NCBI RefSeq assembly: GCF_900101885.1
Contig: NZ_FNAN01000007.1
Coordinates: 62,001-126,000 of the forward strand
Origin: Dyadobacter soli
Lineage (GTDB): Bacteria > Bacteroidota > Bacteroidia > Cytophagales > Spirosomataceae
Length of the DNA stretch: 64,000 bases
Direction of reading: 5' to 3'
This document shows positions 1 to 9,793 of this stretch, piece by piece. Both the position numbers and the translations under genes were made by a program. The notes beneath the pieces are model-generated. The model was not told the origin of the DNA and searched no databases. It saw only the letters and a list, made by a program, of their open reading frames with translations. Positions within the stretch are counted from its first letter, which is position 1. The number at the start of each line of letters is the position of its first letter.

Positions 1-140
1 ACTCTTTTAGCTTCCGACTGCGCAAATGCGCCGACGGCCGTACCCATGATCCCCAGTGACAGAAGGAGAGGTCGTAGCAACCCGGCCAGCAAGCGCAAAG
101 GCCGCAATGCCCGCCTTGTTTCGTACAAATTTTGTTGCAT
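1..140 (-). CDS. 5' end of a secreted/outer-membrane protein (partial, runs off left edge)
   Basis: An open reading frame starts at the ATG complementary to 138-140 and stays open to the window edge, so only about 46 residues are visible. They form a textbook signal peptide: a basic N-region with several arginines, a Leu-rich core, then an AFAQ-type signal peptidase I site. Nothing of the mature domain is visible. It lies downstream of a hybrid two-component regulator on the same strand, behind a repeat-rich 319-bp region. In Bacteroidota that arrangement is typical of a SusC-type TonB-dependent receptor controlled by the HTCS. The secreted nature is seen directly; the SusC identity is inferred from context only. 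Confidence 0.55.
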   Translation of the reverse strand, partial: MQQNLYETRRALRPLRLLAGLLRPLLLSLGIMGTAVGAFAQSEAKR

Positions 141-459
141 GTTGTTTTGTTTTAAAAGTGACTATTGGTCCATCCCGATTTAGACATTTCCGATATCCCG
201 GGGTAGCACATCGGACAATGGGACAAATCGAATGAATAGTTGGACAAATGTGTCTCTTTAAAGCATGCTGCAAGGGGTTCAAATGTTTACAAATGGGGGT
301 TCATTTGTAAACCAGGGCAAAAAATCGCGCTATTTTTTCGCCATTTATTCCAGTTTGAGAATGTGCAAGAGGTAGGAACAGGTGAGCAAGTAATGTGCAG
401 GCGTTTGCAAACGGATATGAGAGTATCCGACTGGCGCGTTGTATTATTCCAATATACAG
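141..459. promoter_or_regulatory. Repeat-rich regulatory region between HTCS and the left-edge gene
   Basis: This 319-bp stretch has no convincing gene. It holds three copies of GGACAA at 213, 221 and 242, a perfect 11-bp inverted repeat at 285-312, and a 12-bp palindrome CGTTTGCAAACG at 402-413. Its position upstream of the minus-strand gene starting at 140 suits an HTCS-controlled promoter. No clean TAnnTTTG box was found on the minus strand, so the transcription start is unknown. Confidence 0.5.
285..312. repeat. Perfect 11-bp inverted repeat, candidate operator
   Basis: GTTTACAAATG at 285-295 is matched by its exact reverse complement CATTTGTAAAC at 302-312, across a 6-bp spacer. It lies about 145 bp upstream of the start codon at 140 and just past the regulator's 3' end. 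A binding site for the neighbouring HTCS is an inference. Confidence 0.5.
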
Positions 460-3400
460 CTATACCTGGGTAGCCTGCTTCCGGCGGTATTCGGTAGGCA
501 GCATCTGGTACGCTTCCTTGAATAGCTTCGCGAAATATTTGGGATTGTTGAAACCCACCTGGTAGGCGATCTCAGAAACCGTGAGCTGGCTTTTTTCGAG
601 CAGATCGGCCGCCCGGCGCATGCGGATAATGCGGATGAATTCAACCGGCGTTTTGCCCGTAAGCGAAAGGATTTTTTTATACAAATAAACCCGGCTCATG
701 GCCATCGCCTCGCTGAGCTGCTCCACGGTGTACTCCGCATTGGCCAGGTTTTCCTCGACTACTTTCACGGCGCTGTTCACAAACTGCTCGTCCATCGACC
801 GTACCGCTATTTCGCTCGGACGGATTTCGACGTGCTGCTGGAACTGCCGCTGCAACTGCTCCCGCTGCAAGATGAGGTTCGAGATCCGCACCCGCAGAAT
901 GTCCAGCCTGAACGGCTTGGTCACGTATGCGTCCGCGCCGGTCTGGTAACCCTGCAACTGCTGCTCGTCCTCGGCGCGCGCGGTGAGCAGCACCACCGGA
1001 ATGTGCGAAATGCGACGATCCGTCTTGATGGTCCGGCAAAGTGCAATGCCGTCCATTTCGGGCATCATCACATCGCTTACGATGAGGTCCGGGATGTGTT
1101 CGAGGGTCATGTCGAGGCCAATTCGGCCATTAGCGGCTTCGAGAATGCGGTATTCCTGCTGAAATACTTCTTTGAGATACTCCCTGAACTCGTCATTGTC
1201 CTCCACGAGCAGGATCAGGGGCTTTTCCTTGCCGGCCTTTTCTTCCGAAAGCGTTACATCAATGGTAGGCGCTTCCGCAGGCTCCACGCTCGCTATATGC
1301 GCGGGTTCCACGCGGGCAAGGCTTTCGCGTAAAGGCAATGTAACGGTAAATGTGCTGCCCCTGCCCTCCTCGCTGTGCAGATCGAGGGTACCGTCGTGCA
1401 TTCTGACGAACTCCGAGGCAATGGAAAGCCCGATACCGCTGCCCTGGTTCATCATATGCCCCGGCACGGGGTGTTGGTAAAACCGGTTGAAAACCTTCTG
1501 CTGCGCTTCGGGAGGGATGCCGATCCCGGAATCTTCGACGCCGACCTCCAATGCCTCCATCCCGTCCTGCGCAACCGTACGGAGCCGCACCGTTACCTGG
1601 CCATTCTCCGGCGTGAATTTGAATGCATTCGACAGCAGGTTATACATTACTTTGGACAATTTATCCTGGTCAAAATCCGCATAGCGCGATTCCAATGCAC
1701 TTTCGAACCGGTACCGGATGTGCTTGTGCTCCGAAAGGTCGGAGAACGTCTGGGCGATTTGCCTGATAAACTGCACAATGTCGCCGCGCTCGGGCAGGAA
1801 CCGGGTTTCTTCCACTTCCAGCTTCTTGAAATCGAGCATTTGCGTCACCAGGTTAAGCAGGCGCTGGGCATTGCGGTGCACGAGCGAGAGCTGCCGGTGC
1901 ACGGTATGATCGGAACGAATGCCGCGCAGCAAATTTTCCAGCGGCGTGAGCATGAGTGTGAGCGGCGTGCGGAACTCGTGGCTTACATTGGTAAAAAACC
2001 GGATCTTCATCAGGTCCAGCTCATGCATTTGCTGGGCGTAATGCCGCTCCTGTTCCAGCTTGAAATTCATCCGCTCGCGTTCGATCAGCACCCAGCGGGC
2101 AATCATCAATGCCCCGGCCACGAGTAAAAAGTAGAGCAGGTAAGCCCAGGGCGTCTGCCAGAACGGCGGTAGTATCCTGATTTCCAGCCGCCGCTCGGTC
2201 ACAGCGCCGCCTTCTTTGGTTTTAACCTTAAATGTATAAGTACCCGGATCGAGGTTGGTATAAGTGACGCGGCGCGTGTTATCGGCCTCGAACCATTGGT
2301 CATTAAAGCCCTGCAAAGTGTAGAGGTAATGGTTTTTTTCGGGATGAAGGAAATTCAGCGCCGCGAATTCGATCGTGAAGACATTCTGGCTGTGTTCCAG
2401 CACGATACGGTCGGTGATCGAAATGGATTTATCGAGCTCCGGGGCGTCGGCCGCCACTGGCGTGCCCGGACGGATACTTTTGTTAAAAACCTGAAAATCC
2501 GTCAGCACCACTTTCGCGTCCGTACGCTCGTCGCTCACGCGTGCGGGATCGAAGATCGAGAAGCCATTGGCACCGCCGAAAACGAGCTCGCCCGAGCGTA
2601 GCCGAAGCGCCGCATTCTCGTTGAAGCCGCGGCCCTGCAAGCCGTCGACCTCGTTATAGGTACGCACCTGGAAAGGCTGGGCGGCTGCTCCCGAAACGCC
2701 TTTCCCGCCTTTGGTAACCTGCCAATTTACCATACCTTTCGGGGTACCGAGCCATAATGTTTGCCGGGCGTCGACGAGCACGGTCAGAATGGAATTGTCG
2801 GGCAGGCCGTGGCGGGTATCGTAGGTCACAAATGCATTCCGCGCGGGGTCGAAGCGGTTGAGGCCTTCGGAGGTGCCGATCCATATGGTACCGGCATTGT
2901 CCTGCGCGAGCGAGGTCACGGCGTCGCTGCTGAGCCCGTTACGATCGCCGGCTCGGTAACCATAATGCACAAACCGGCCGGTCTGCCGCATCAGCACGTC
3001 GATGCCGTTCGCGGTGCCGATCCAGAGATTGCCCTGCCTGTCTTCGAGCATGGCCGAAATGTAATCGGAACGGACCGAATTCGGCGCCATATTTCGGTAA
3101 TGCCGGAATGTCTTCGATTGCCGGTCGAACAGGTCCAGGCCGTCGGCCATCGTGCCGACCCACAGCCGTCCGCGCGAATCTTCGAATATTTCCCACACCC
3201 GGTCGTCGATCAGGCTAGTGGAATCGGCCGGGTCGTGCAGGTAACGGGTAAACCGCTCACCATCGAAACTGTTCAAACCGCCAAAATAGGTTCCGATCCA
3301 GAGCACATCCTGCCTGTCGAGGAACAGGCTCACAATCACATCGTTACTCAGGCTTCCGGCATCGCCCGGCTTGTTGCGGTACTGGCGGAAACTGTTGTTT

Positions 3401-4650
3401 TTTCGGTCGAAATAAATCAGCCCGCCGCCATTGGTACCGACCCACAAATTACCTTTCCGGTCTTCGGCAAACACATTCACATCGTCGAACGGCAAGCTGG
3501 CAGCGTCGCCGGGAAGGTGGCGGACGAGCGAAAACCGGAAAATATTCTGGTGGTAATTACAAAACCCCTGCTTGAAAGTACCGGCCCAGATCATGCCCGT
3601 GGCATCCTTGTACAATGCCTGAATGCTGTTTTGACTGATCGTGCGCGGGTCGCCCGGGTTGGAGCGCAGCGTGGACACGCGGCCGGTTTGCTTATCGAGG
3701 ATGTTGATGCCGCCGTGGTCGGTACCGATCCAGATCCGGCCGTCGGGCCCCGCTATCATGGCGCTTACCGCATTGTTGCTCAGCCTGAAATCCGGCCCGG
3801 CGGTGCCCGCAATGCGTAATGTGTTCTTTTTAAAATCAAAATTGAATGCACCCACGGCCGCTTTCACAATATACACCCACGGCTCGCCCTGCCCATCTAC
3901 AAACACCTTGTGGTTGGACAGTTTGCCGAGGTTACGGCGCTGTAATACTGCACTTTGAATGTCCATCGCTTGCGTACCTGCATTCACTCGTGCGAGAAAA
4001 CCGTCGTCGCACACCACCCAGAGATTTCCCTGCGCATCCTCGTCGAAATCGGAGATCGCCCGGGTACCAGGCCCGTCCTGCGCAGGCGGGAACTGGATTT
4101 TAACCAGCTGCTTCGATGCAGTGCGGTATTTCAGCAGCCCCAGCTGGTTATGGCTAATCCAGTAATCGCCCAAGCGGGTTTTGATAATGCGGCTGAAATC
4201 GGCATCGCGGAGCCCGAAACGCTGCGCGGCGCGGTTGGCATTGTGGTCGATCGTTTCGGTAACGGGGTCATAGATGTCGAATCCGAGGCGGGTACTGATC
4301 CAGATAAAACCCTGCGGATCTTCAAACAATGCATTGACCTGATGGTCGGAAATGCTCGTCGAATCGGCCGGGTCGTGCTTGAAAACCCGGAAAGAATAGC
4401 CGTCGAAGCGGTTCAGCCCGTTGGCGGTACCGATCCACACAAACCCGCGGCTGTCTTTCAGAAAACAATTGACCTGGTTATGGGAAAGTCCCTTTTCGGT
4501 ATTATAGCGAACAAACTGGTAGTCGGGGGAGCCGCCCGCATCCGGCTGGGCAATACCACCTCCCACCCATCCGACAAGCCCCACCAGGACCAGACATATG
4601 TTGACTACCCATCGCTTCATTTCCGTGAAGGTAGCATCGTTTTTCTTCAA
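460..4650 (-). CDS. Hybrid two-component system sensor/regulator (HTCS), AraC output
   Basis: A 1396-aa one-protein signalling system. After a signal peptide (residues 11-35 if translation starts at Met11, position 4620) comes a long periplasmic region of Reg_prop beta-propeller repeats, recognisable by recurring WIGT and LNRFD motifs, to about residue 700. A Y_Y_Y domain, a transmembrane helix near 820-845, a HisKA domain (H-box NVSHEFRTPL), a HATPase with DSGIGI and GSGIGLSIA boxes, a receiver domain (VSDVMMPEMDG) and a C-terminal AraC helix-turn-helix follow. The family senses oligosaccharides or other nutrients in the periplasm and activates an adjacent uptake locus; here the likely target is the secreted-protein gene at the left edge. 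No catalytic residue appears lost. The upstream gap to the divergent regulator gene is only 34-64 bp. Confidence 0.93.
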   Translation of the reverse strand: MKKNDATFTEMKRWVVNICLVLVGLVGWVGGGIAQPDAGGSPDYQFVRYNTEKGLSHNQVNCFLKDSRGFVWIGTANGLNRFDGYSFRVFKHDPADSTSISDHQVNALFEDPQGFIWISTRLGFDIYDPVTETIDHNANRAAQRFGLRDADFSRIIKTRLGDYWISHNQLGLLKYRTASKQLVKIQFPPAQDGPGTRAISDFDEDAQGNLWVVCDDGFLARVNAGTQAMDIQSAVLQRRNLGKLSNHKVFVDGQGEPWVYIVKAAVGAFNFDFKKNTLRIAGTAGPDFRLSNNAVSAMIAGPDGRIWIGTDHGGINILDKQTGRVSTLRSNPGDPRTISQNSIQALYKDATGMIWAGTFKQGFCNYHQNIFRFSLVRHLPGDAASLPFDDVNVFAEDRKGNLWVGTNGGGLIYFDRKNNSFRQYRNKPGDAGSLSNDVIVSLFLDRQDVLWIGTYFGGLNSFDGERFTRYLHDPADSTSLIDDRVWEIFEDSRGRLWVGTMADGLDLFDRQSKTFRHYRNMAPNSVRSDYISAMLEDRQGNLWIGTANGIDVLMRQTGRFVHYGYRAGDRNGLSSDAVTSLAQDNAGTIWIGTSEGLNRFDPARNAFVTYDTRHGLPDNSILTVLVDARQTLWLGTPKGMVNWQVTKGGKGVSGAAAQPFQVRTYNEVDGLQGRGFNENAALRLRSGELVFGGANGFSIFDPARVSDERTDAKVVLTDFQVFNKSIRPGTPVAADAPELDKSISITDRIVLEHSQNVFTIEFAALNFLHPEKNHYLYTLQGFNDQWFEADNTRRVTYTNLDPGTYTFKVKTKEGGAVTERRLEIRILPPFWQTPWAYLLYFLLVAGALMIARWVLIERERMNFKLEQERHYAQQMHELDLMKIRFFTNVSHEFRTPLTLMLTPLENLLRGIRSDHTVHRQLSLVHRNAQRLLNLVTQMLDFKKLEVEETRFLPERGDIVQFIRQIAQTFSDLSEHKHIRYRFESALESRYADFDQDKLSKVMYNLLSNAFKFTPENGQVTVRLRTVAQDGMEALEVGVEDSGIGIPPEAQQKVFNRFYQHPVPGHMMNQGSGIGLSIASEFVRMHDGTLDLHSEEGRGSTFTVTLPLRESLARVEPAHIASVEPAEAPTIDVTLSEEKAGKEKPLILLVEDNDEFREYLKEVFQQEYRILEAANGRIGLDMTLEHIPDLIVSDVMMPEMDGIALCRTIKTDRRISHIPVVLLTARAEDEQQLQGYQTGADAYVTKPFRLDILRVRISNLILQREQLQRQFQQHVEIRPSEIAVRSMDEQFVNSAVKVVEENLANAEYTVEQLSEAMAMSRVYLYKKILSLTGKTPVEFIRIIRMRRAADLLEKSQLTVSEIAYQVGFNNPKYFAKLFKEAYQMLPTEYRRKQATQV

Positions 4651-4684
4651 AAAGAATTCGAAATTGTTACATTAAATTGCCTGA

Positions 4685-5359
4685 ATGAAGATCCTGATCA
4701 TCGAAGACGAGCCTGACCTTTCCGAAAGCATCGGCGCCTACCTGGGCGCGCAGGACTACCTGTGCGAATATGCGTGTACGTGGGCGCAAGCGCGGGAAAA
4801 AGTGGAATTGTACCGCTACGACTGCATTTTGCTCGACCTCATGCTGCCCGGCGGCGACGGTATGGACATTCTCGGAACCCTCAAAAAGCAGGGCCAGCAG
4901 GACGGTGTCATCATCATTTCGGCCAAGGGCGATTATGAGCAGAAAATCAGGGGCCTGCACGCCGGTGCGGACGATTACCTGGCCAAGCCGTTTCATTTGC
5001 CAGAACTGGCCGCCCGCATTTATTCGGTGATCCGCCGGAGAAGTTTTGGAAACCAGAACAATGTGGTTCAGAATGAATTAAAGGTCGATTTGCTCAGCAA
5101 AATAGTGACCGTGCACGACGCCCAGGTGGTACTGACTAAAAAGGAGCTCGATCTTTTGCTGTTTTTCATAGGGAATAAAAACCGGGTGATCGCCAAAAGT
5201 GCGTTAGCGGAGCATTTGTCGGGCGACATTGCGGATATGTTCGATAACCACGACTTCGTGTACGCGCATGTCAAAAACCTGAAAAGGAAACTCAGCGACG
5301 CCGGTTACGGCAATTATCTCAAAACAATTTACGGAACCGGCTACAAATGGGAAGGATGA
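4685..5359 (+). CDS. OmpR/PhoB-family response regulator
   Basis: 224 aa. The receiver domain carries the acidic pocket (E7, D8), phospho-acceptor D51 in LLDLMLP, S79 and K101. The C-terminal winged-helix DNA-binding domain spans about 125-224 and ends in the usual YGTGYKWEG. The gene starts divergently from the HTCS and overlaps the histidine kinase gene that follows, so the two form a cognate pair. Its probable targets are the downstream barrel and PAP2 genes, and perhaps its own operon. Confidence 0.93.
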   Translation: MKILIIEDEPDLSESIGAYLGAQDYLCEYACTWAQAREKVELYRYDCILLDLMLPGGDGMDILGTLKKQGQQDGVIIISAKGDYEQKIRGLHAGADDYLAKPFHLPELAARIYSVIRRRSFGNQNNVVQNELKVDLLSKIVTVHDAQVVLTKKELDLLLFFIGNKNRVIAKSALAEHLSGDIADMFDNHDFVYAHVKNLKRKLSDAGYGNYLKTIYGTGYKWEG

Positions 5360-6627
5360 GAAAACTGCTCGACCAAAGCCTGCGCCCGCTCGTGATCTAT
5401 GCGATCACGGTGCTGGTAATCAGTATTCCGGTGTATTTCCTGATTATCGACTGGATATGGGAGAACGAGCTCGACAAGCACCATTATGCGATCCGTGAAA
5501 AACTCGAAAAACGCCTCTCCCACCTGAGCCTGCCCGGTGGCGCGGTGGACAATATGATCGCCGTGCTGGATAAGGTGCAACCCGGCTTTTCATTCAACGA
5601 AGCGGCCGCGCCCCGACCCGACAGCCTCTACACAGTTATCCGGTTCGACAGTTTCATGAACGACCGGGAGCAGTTCCGCTGTCTCACGACCGATATCCAT
5701 GTGAACAACAAGCTCTACCGGCTGCTTATCGAAACGAACATGGAGGAAATCGACGAGACGATCCTGGCTATCGGTGCGGCGACGGTTTTCTTCATTGCGT
5801 TGCTGCTGTCCGGTTTTATTTATCTCAACCGAAAAACCGCATTGCGTATCTGGCAGCCATTTTACGACACGCTGGCCAGCGTCCATACCTTCCGGCTGGA
5901 ATCCGGCAAATCCGTTCCCTTACCGGCTTCGGACGTCACCGAGTTTGCGGACCTGAACGCCAGTCTCGATACCCTCATGCAAGGCAGCCTGGCGTCCTAC
6001 CGCCAGCAGAAGGAGTTCACTGAAAATGCTTCCCATGAATTGCAGACGCCGCTCGCCATTGTCAAATCGCGGCTGGATATGCTTTTGCAGAGCCAATCGC
6101 TGGACGCCGGGCAAATGCGGATCATCGAGCAGGTTTACGAGGCCATCAACCGCATTTCACGCATTAACAAAAACCTGCTGCTGCTGGCCAGGATCGAGCA
6201 TGCGCAGTTTGAAGAAAAAGAACGGGTAGCAGTCCATGAAATGCTTAGCGGCATTGCAGCCCAGTTCGGCGACCGTTTTGAGGACAATGCTTTGCATTAT
6301 ACTGAAAACATTGGCCCCTTTACGACGGATGCCAATCCGGTGCTAACCGAAATCCTGCTCACCAACCTGCTCGTGAATGCGGTACGCTACACGCCCGCAG
6401 GCGGAGACGTGACGGTACATTTAGATGACCGCGTACTTACAATTTCCAACACAGGCACAGCCGCATTGCAGGCAGAGAACCTGTTCAGAAGGTTCGCGCA
6501 GGCCGCGAGCGAACATGCGGGGAGCGGGCTCGGGCTGGCCATCGCACGTGAGATCTGTGCGCGTTACGGCTGGCAGATCGCCTATGATTTCAGCAGTGGT
6601 ATGCACCGGTTTTCCGTCCTTTTCTGA
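5356..6627 (+). CDS. Sensor histidine kinase, cognate to the upstream regulator
   Basis: 423 aa from the ATG that forms an ATGA overlap with the regulator's stop; a start 9 bp upstream (5347) is also possible. Two membrane helices (about 11-31 and 137-157) flank a periplasmic loop of about 100 residues. The H-box is ENASHELQTPL with H227. The HATPase has an N-box (LLVNAVRY) and a G2 box (GSGLGLAIA), but the usual D-x-G-x-G of the G1 box reads NTGTA, with Asn for Asp; this should be compared with other small Bacteroidota kinases. No clear HAMP domain was recognised. Its signal is unknown; coupling to a receptor and a PAP2 phosphatase points to envelope sensing. Confidence 0.9.
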   Translation: MRKLLDQSLRPLVIYAITVLVISIPVYFLIIDWIWENELDKHHYAIREKLEKRLSHLSLPGGAVDNMIAVLDKVQPGFSFNEAAAPRPDSLYTVIRFDSFMNDREQFRCLTTDIHVNNKLYRLLIETNMEEIDETILAIGAATVFFIALLLSGFIYLNRKTALRIWQPFYDTLASVHTFRLESGKSVPLPASDVTEFADLNASLDTLMQGSLASYRQQKEFTENASHELQTPLAIVKSRLDMLLQSQSLDAGQMRIIEQVYEAINRISRINKNLLLLARIEHAQFEEKERVAVHEMLSGIAAQFGDRFEDNALHYTENIGPFTTDANPVLTEILLTNLLVNAVRYTPAGGDVTVHLDDRVLTISNTGTAALQAENLFRRFAQAASEHAGSGLGLAIAREICARYGWQIAYDFSSGMHRFSVLF

Positions 6628-6690
6628 ATTCGAAATTTCTTCCAAATCGCTTTTAATTTTTGCCGTCAGATAACTCAAAACTTATTCTGA

Positions 6691-9099
6691 ATGGCTTTCA
6701 AAAGAATCCTCACACTGCTCTTTAGCTTTTTTACCATCGCCCAGCTCCGGGCGCAGGTGAGCAAGATTACACTCTCCGGGCAGGTAAGTTCCGTGACAAC
6801 CGGGCAGGCGCTTCCGTTCGTCAATGTCGTGCTCACAACTGAAAAGGACAGCGCATTCGTAACCGGCACCATTACCAATGAGCTGGGGCGGTTCAGCCTG
6901 CCCGATGTGAAGAGCGGCAACTACCGCGTCGAATGCGTTTCGCTCGGTTATAAGGCATTGCAAAAAACTATCACTGTGGGCACATTGAGCCCCTTCCTCG
7001 ACCTGGGCGAGTTCCGGATGGCCGATGACGCCCAAAATTTACAGGAAGTGACCGTCACCGGTCAGCAGGCCGACCGCGTAGATGAAAAACTCGACCGGAA
7101 AACCTTTCAAATCGGCCGTAATGTAAGCCAAAGCGGCGGTTCGGTATTGCAGGCGCTCAAAAACCTGCCCGGCGTGACCGCGGGTGAAGACGGCAAAGTC
7201 CTGCTGCGGGGAAGCGATAAAGTGGCAATCCTCGTGGACGGCCGGCAAACGGCGCTTACCGGTTTTGGCAGCCAGACGAGCCTCGACAATATACCGGCAT
7301 CCGCCATCGAGCGGATCGAGATCATCAACAACCCCTCGGCACGCTACGACGCGAATGGCAATGCGGGGATCATTAATATCATTTACAAAAAAGAAAAGCA
7401 GGAAGGCTTCAACGGCAAGATCGGGATGGCGGCCGGGCTGGGCGCATTGTGGATACGCAAGGAAAACCTGCCTGATATTCGCCCGCAGTACCGCAATACG
7501 CTCAAACTGAACCCATCGCTGGCATTGAACTACAAAAAGAAGAAGGTGAATGTATTCTTCCAGGGTGATTACCTCCACACGCCGACGCTCAACAAGAACG
7601 AATTTGTGGACCGGTACTACGACACCGGCGATACCATACGGCAGCAAACCAAGCGCAACCGCAGCACCAACATCGTTACCGCCAAAACCGGCGCCGACTG
7701 GACCTTCGACGAGCGTAATGCATTCTCGGTATCGGCATTGTTCAGCAGCGAAAAGATCCTGGACCGGGGCGACGAGCCATTTTTTAATGCAAACCTGACA
7801 CAACGGCGCCGGTTATGGCAATTTCTGGAAGACGAGCTGAAAACCACGGTTACCGCCAGCGCTGCTTACCAGCATAAGTATGCGCAGCCGGGGCACCTGC
7901 TCAATATCGGTTTGAACTACACTTTCCATCGCGAAAACGAGCAGTATTTTTTCACCAATATCATGCCCGATTTCACCGGTAACGACGCATTCAAGCTGCT
8001 TTCGGATGAGAATGTGTTCGATTTCAATGCCGACTACATTCGCCCGCTGCGCTATGGACGGCTGGAAGGCGGGCTGAAACTGCGCAGCCGCCTCATCCCC
8101 ACTAATATGCAGTTTATTCCCGGAACGAACTCTCCGATCGACAGCCTGGCAGGCGGCTGGGCCGATTACAAGGAAACGATTCCGGCGGCTTTTGGAAACT
8201 ATGTTTTTGAAAACAAAAATTTTGAACTGGAAGCCGGTCTCCGCGTCGAGTATATCAACCTCCGTTACGAAGTGAACCCGACCCACCCTACCTATCACAG
8301 TGACGGGTACAGCTATGCAAAGCCATTTCCGAACGTCCGGCTAGCTTATAAAATCGACGGCCACAACAAGGTTTCGCTTTTTTACAACCGCCGTGTCGAC
8401 CGGCCTAATGAAGTGGATATCCGCATTTTCCCGAAATATGATGATGCCGAAATCATCAAAATAGGTAATCCCGCCCTCAAACCACAGTTTACCAGTAACT
8501 GGGAAGCCGGCTACAAAACCAGCTGGACGCGTGGATCGCTCTACGCAGCATTATACCGCAAGCAGATTAACGGTACCATCACACGGATCGGTACCACCGT
8601 GCCCGGCAGCACTTTGATCTACAACATCTTCCAGAACGCCGGAAAGAGCTACAATGCGGGCGGTGAGCTGGTTTTACAGCAAGATCCGGCTCCCTGGCTC
8701 TCCGTAAGTGTGAATGGGAATATTTATAAAAATACCATCAATGCATTCTCCATCGAGAACCTGTACCCTGTAAAATCCATTTACAGTGCCGCCAGGCAAA
8801 CGATCACGTCCGGCAGTGCCAAAGTAAGCGCCATGCTGAGAGGCAAGAAGACCGAATTGCAGGTGGTAGCCATTTACCAGGCACCCGACATCGTTCCCCA
8901 GGGCCGTACAGGCTATCGTTTCTCCGTCGACGCCGGTGCGAAACGGCAGTTGCCCAAAGGTGAAATTTTTGTCAACGCCACCGACCTTTTCGGCACACTC
9001 GTGATCCGGAAAACCGTGTACGGCGACGGCTTCCATTACAACAGCCGCGATTACTACGAGACCCAGCTCGTGCGGGCCGGGTATAGTTTCAAATTTTAA
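6691..9099 (+). CDS. Outer-membrane beta-barrel receptor with carboxypeptidase-like domain
   Basis: 802 aa. A signal peptide (residues 1-21, ending LRAQ) leads into a carboxypeptidase regulatory-like beta-sandwich (about 28-110), a TonB-type plug region (VLQALKNLPGV, VLLRGSDKVAILVDG, IERIEIINNPSARYD) and a long barrel ending in an aromatic residue (FKF). This is the OMP_b-brl_3 group related to TonB-dependent receptors; no SusD partner follows. It lies 63 bp after the kinase gene and 11 bp before the PAP2 gene, so it probably belongs to the same regulon or operon. Its substrate cannot be read from the sequence. Confidence 0.88.
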   Translation: MAFKRILTLLFSFFTIAQLRAQVSKITLSGQVSSVTTGQALPFVNVVLTTEKDSAFVTGTITNELGRFSLPDVKSGNYRVECVSLGYKALQKTITVGTLSPFLDLGEFRMADDAQNLQEVTVTGQQADRVDEKLDRKTFQIGRNVSQSGGSVLQALKNLPGVTAGEDGKVLLRGSDKVAILVDGRQTALTGFGSQTSLDNIPASAIERIEIINNPSARYDANGNAGIINIIYKKEKQEGFNGKIGMAAGLGALWIRKENLPDIRPQYRNTLKLNPSLALNYKKKKVNVFFQGDYLHTPTLNKNEFVDRYYDTGDTIRQQTKRNRSTNIVTAKTGADWTFDERNAFSVSALFSSEKILDRGDEPFFNANLTQRRRLWQFLEDELKTTVTASAAYQHKYAQPGHLLNIGLNYTFHRENEQYFFTNIMPDFTGNDAFKLLSDENVFDFNADYIRPLRYGRLEGGLKLRSRLIPTNMQFIPGTNSPIDSLAGGWADYKETIPAAFGNYVFENKNFELEAGLRVEYINLRYEVNPTHPTYHSDGYSYAKPFPNVRLAYKIDGHNKVSLFYNRRVDRPNEVDIRIFPKYDDAEIIKIGNPALKPQFTSNWEAGYKTSWTRGSLYAALYRKQINGTITRIGTTVPGSTLIYNIFQNAGKSYNAGGELVLQQDPAPWLSVSVNGNIYKNTINAFSIENLYPVKSIYSAARQTITSGSAKVSAMLRGKKTELQVVAIYQAPDIVPQGRTGYRFSVDAGAKRQLPKGEIFVNATDLFGTLVIRKTVYGDGFHYNSRDYYETQLVRAGYSFKF

Positions 9100-9110
9100 A
9101 ATAGCCCCTC

Positions 9111-9788
9111 ATGCGACTCCTCGTCATTTTCTTCCTCTCGTACACGTGCACATTCGCGCGCCCGCTTATGCTTACGGACAGCCTGCCTGCACGCAAGCCG
9201 CTCACATTACAGCAGTTTTACGCGCCGGCGTCGCTGATCATCGGCGGCCTCATTGCCAATGGCCATTCGGAAGAATCCCTCAAAAACGAGCTGGCCGAAA
9301 GCCGCAACCGGCACATTCCCCGTTTCCATACGCACATCGACGATTACATGCAGTTTTCGCCGCTGGTGGTTGCTTACGGGCTGGATGCATTTGGTATTAA
9401 ATCCAAAACCGATGCGCTCAACCGCACCGCGATCCTCCTGAAAGGCGAAGCGATGGCGCTCACCACGGCTACCATTCTGAAATCGGCGACGCATACCCTG
9501 CGGCCGGACGGCAGTACTTACAACTCGTTCCCCTCCGGCCACACCACCCAGGCATTCGCCGCAGCCACATTCCTGAATGAGGAATACAAAGAGCGGTATC
9601 CGTGGATGCCCTACGCTTCCTACTCCGTGGCATCTTCGGTAGGGCTGTTGCGGGTGGCCAACAACCGGCATTACATCAGCGACGTGCTCGTGGGCGCGGG
9701 CATCGGGTATCTGTCGATGAAAGTAGCTTACTGGACGCACCGGTACAAATGGGGGAAAGCCCACAACAGATCACAACCGGTATATTAA
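9111..9788 (+). CDS. PAP2-family phosphatase
   Basis: 225 aa with an N-terminal signal or anchor (about 1-17). All three motifs of the family are present: K124 to R131-P132, PSGH at 141-144, and R181, H187, D191 in the third motif. Family members remove phosphate from lipid phosphates such as undecaprenyl pyrophosphate, lipid A or phosphatidic acid, or act as vanadate-type haloperoxidases; the short length favours a lipid phosphatase. It follows the receptor gene by 11 bp as the last gene of the regulator/kinase/receptor cluster. The next gene converges on it with a 5-bp gap. A role in envelope-lipid remodelling under two-component control is an inference. Confidence 0.88.
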   Translation: MRLLVIFFLSYTCTFARPLMLTDSLPARKPLTLQQFYAPASLIIGGLIANGHSEESLKNELAESRNRHIPRFHTHIDDYMQFSPLVVAYGLDAFGIKSKTDALNRTAILLKGEAMALTTATILKSATHTLRPDGSTYNSFPSGHTTQAFAAATFLNEEYKERYPWMPYASYSVASSVGLLRVANNRHYISDVLVGAGIGYLSMKVAYWTHRYKWGKAHNRSQPVY

Positions 9789-9793
9789 GGAGG

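Noticed and set aside
7..282. 91-aa frame on the minus strand at the left edge
   Set aside because: It is out of frame with the signal-peptide frame starting at 140, covers the repeat-rich regulatory region and has no protein-like features.
2761..3819. Long plus-strand frame inside the HTCS gene
   Set aside because: Shadow of the high-GC coding strand; the minus-strand product has full domain structure.
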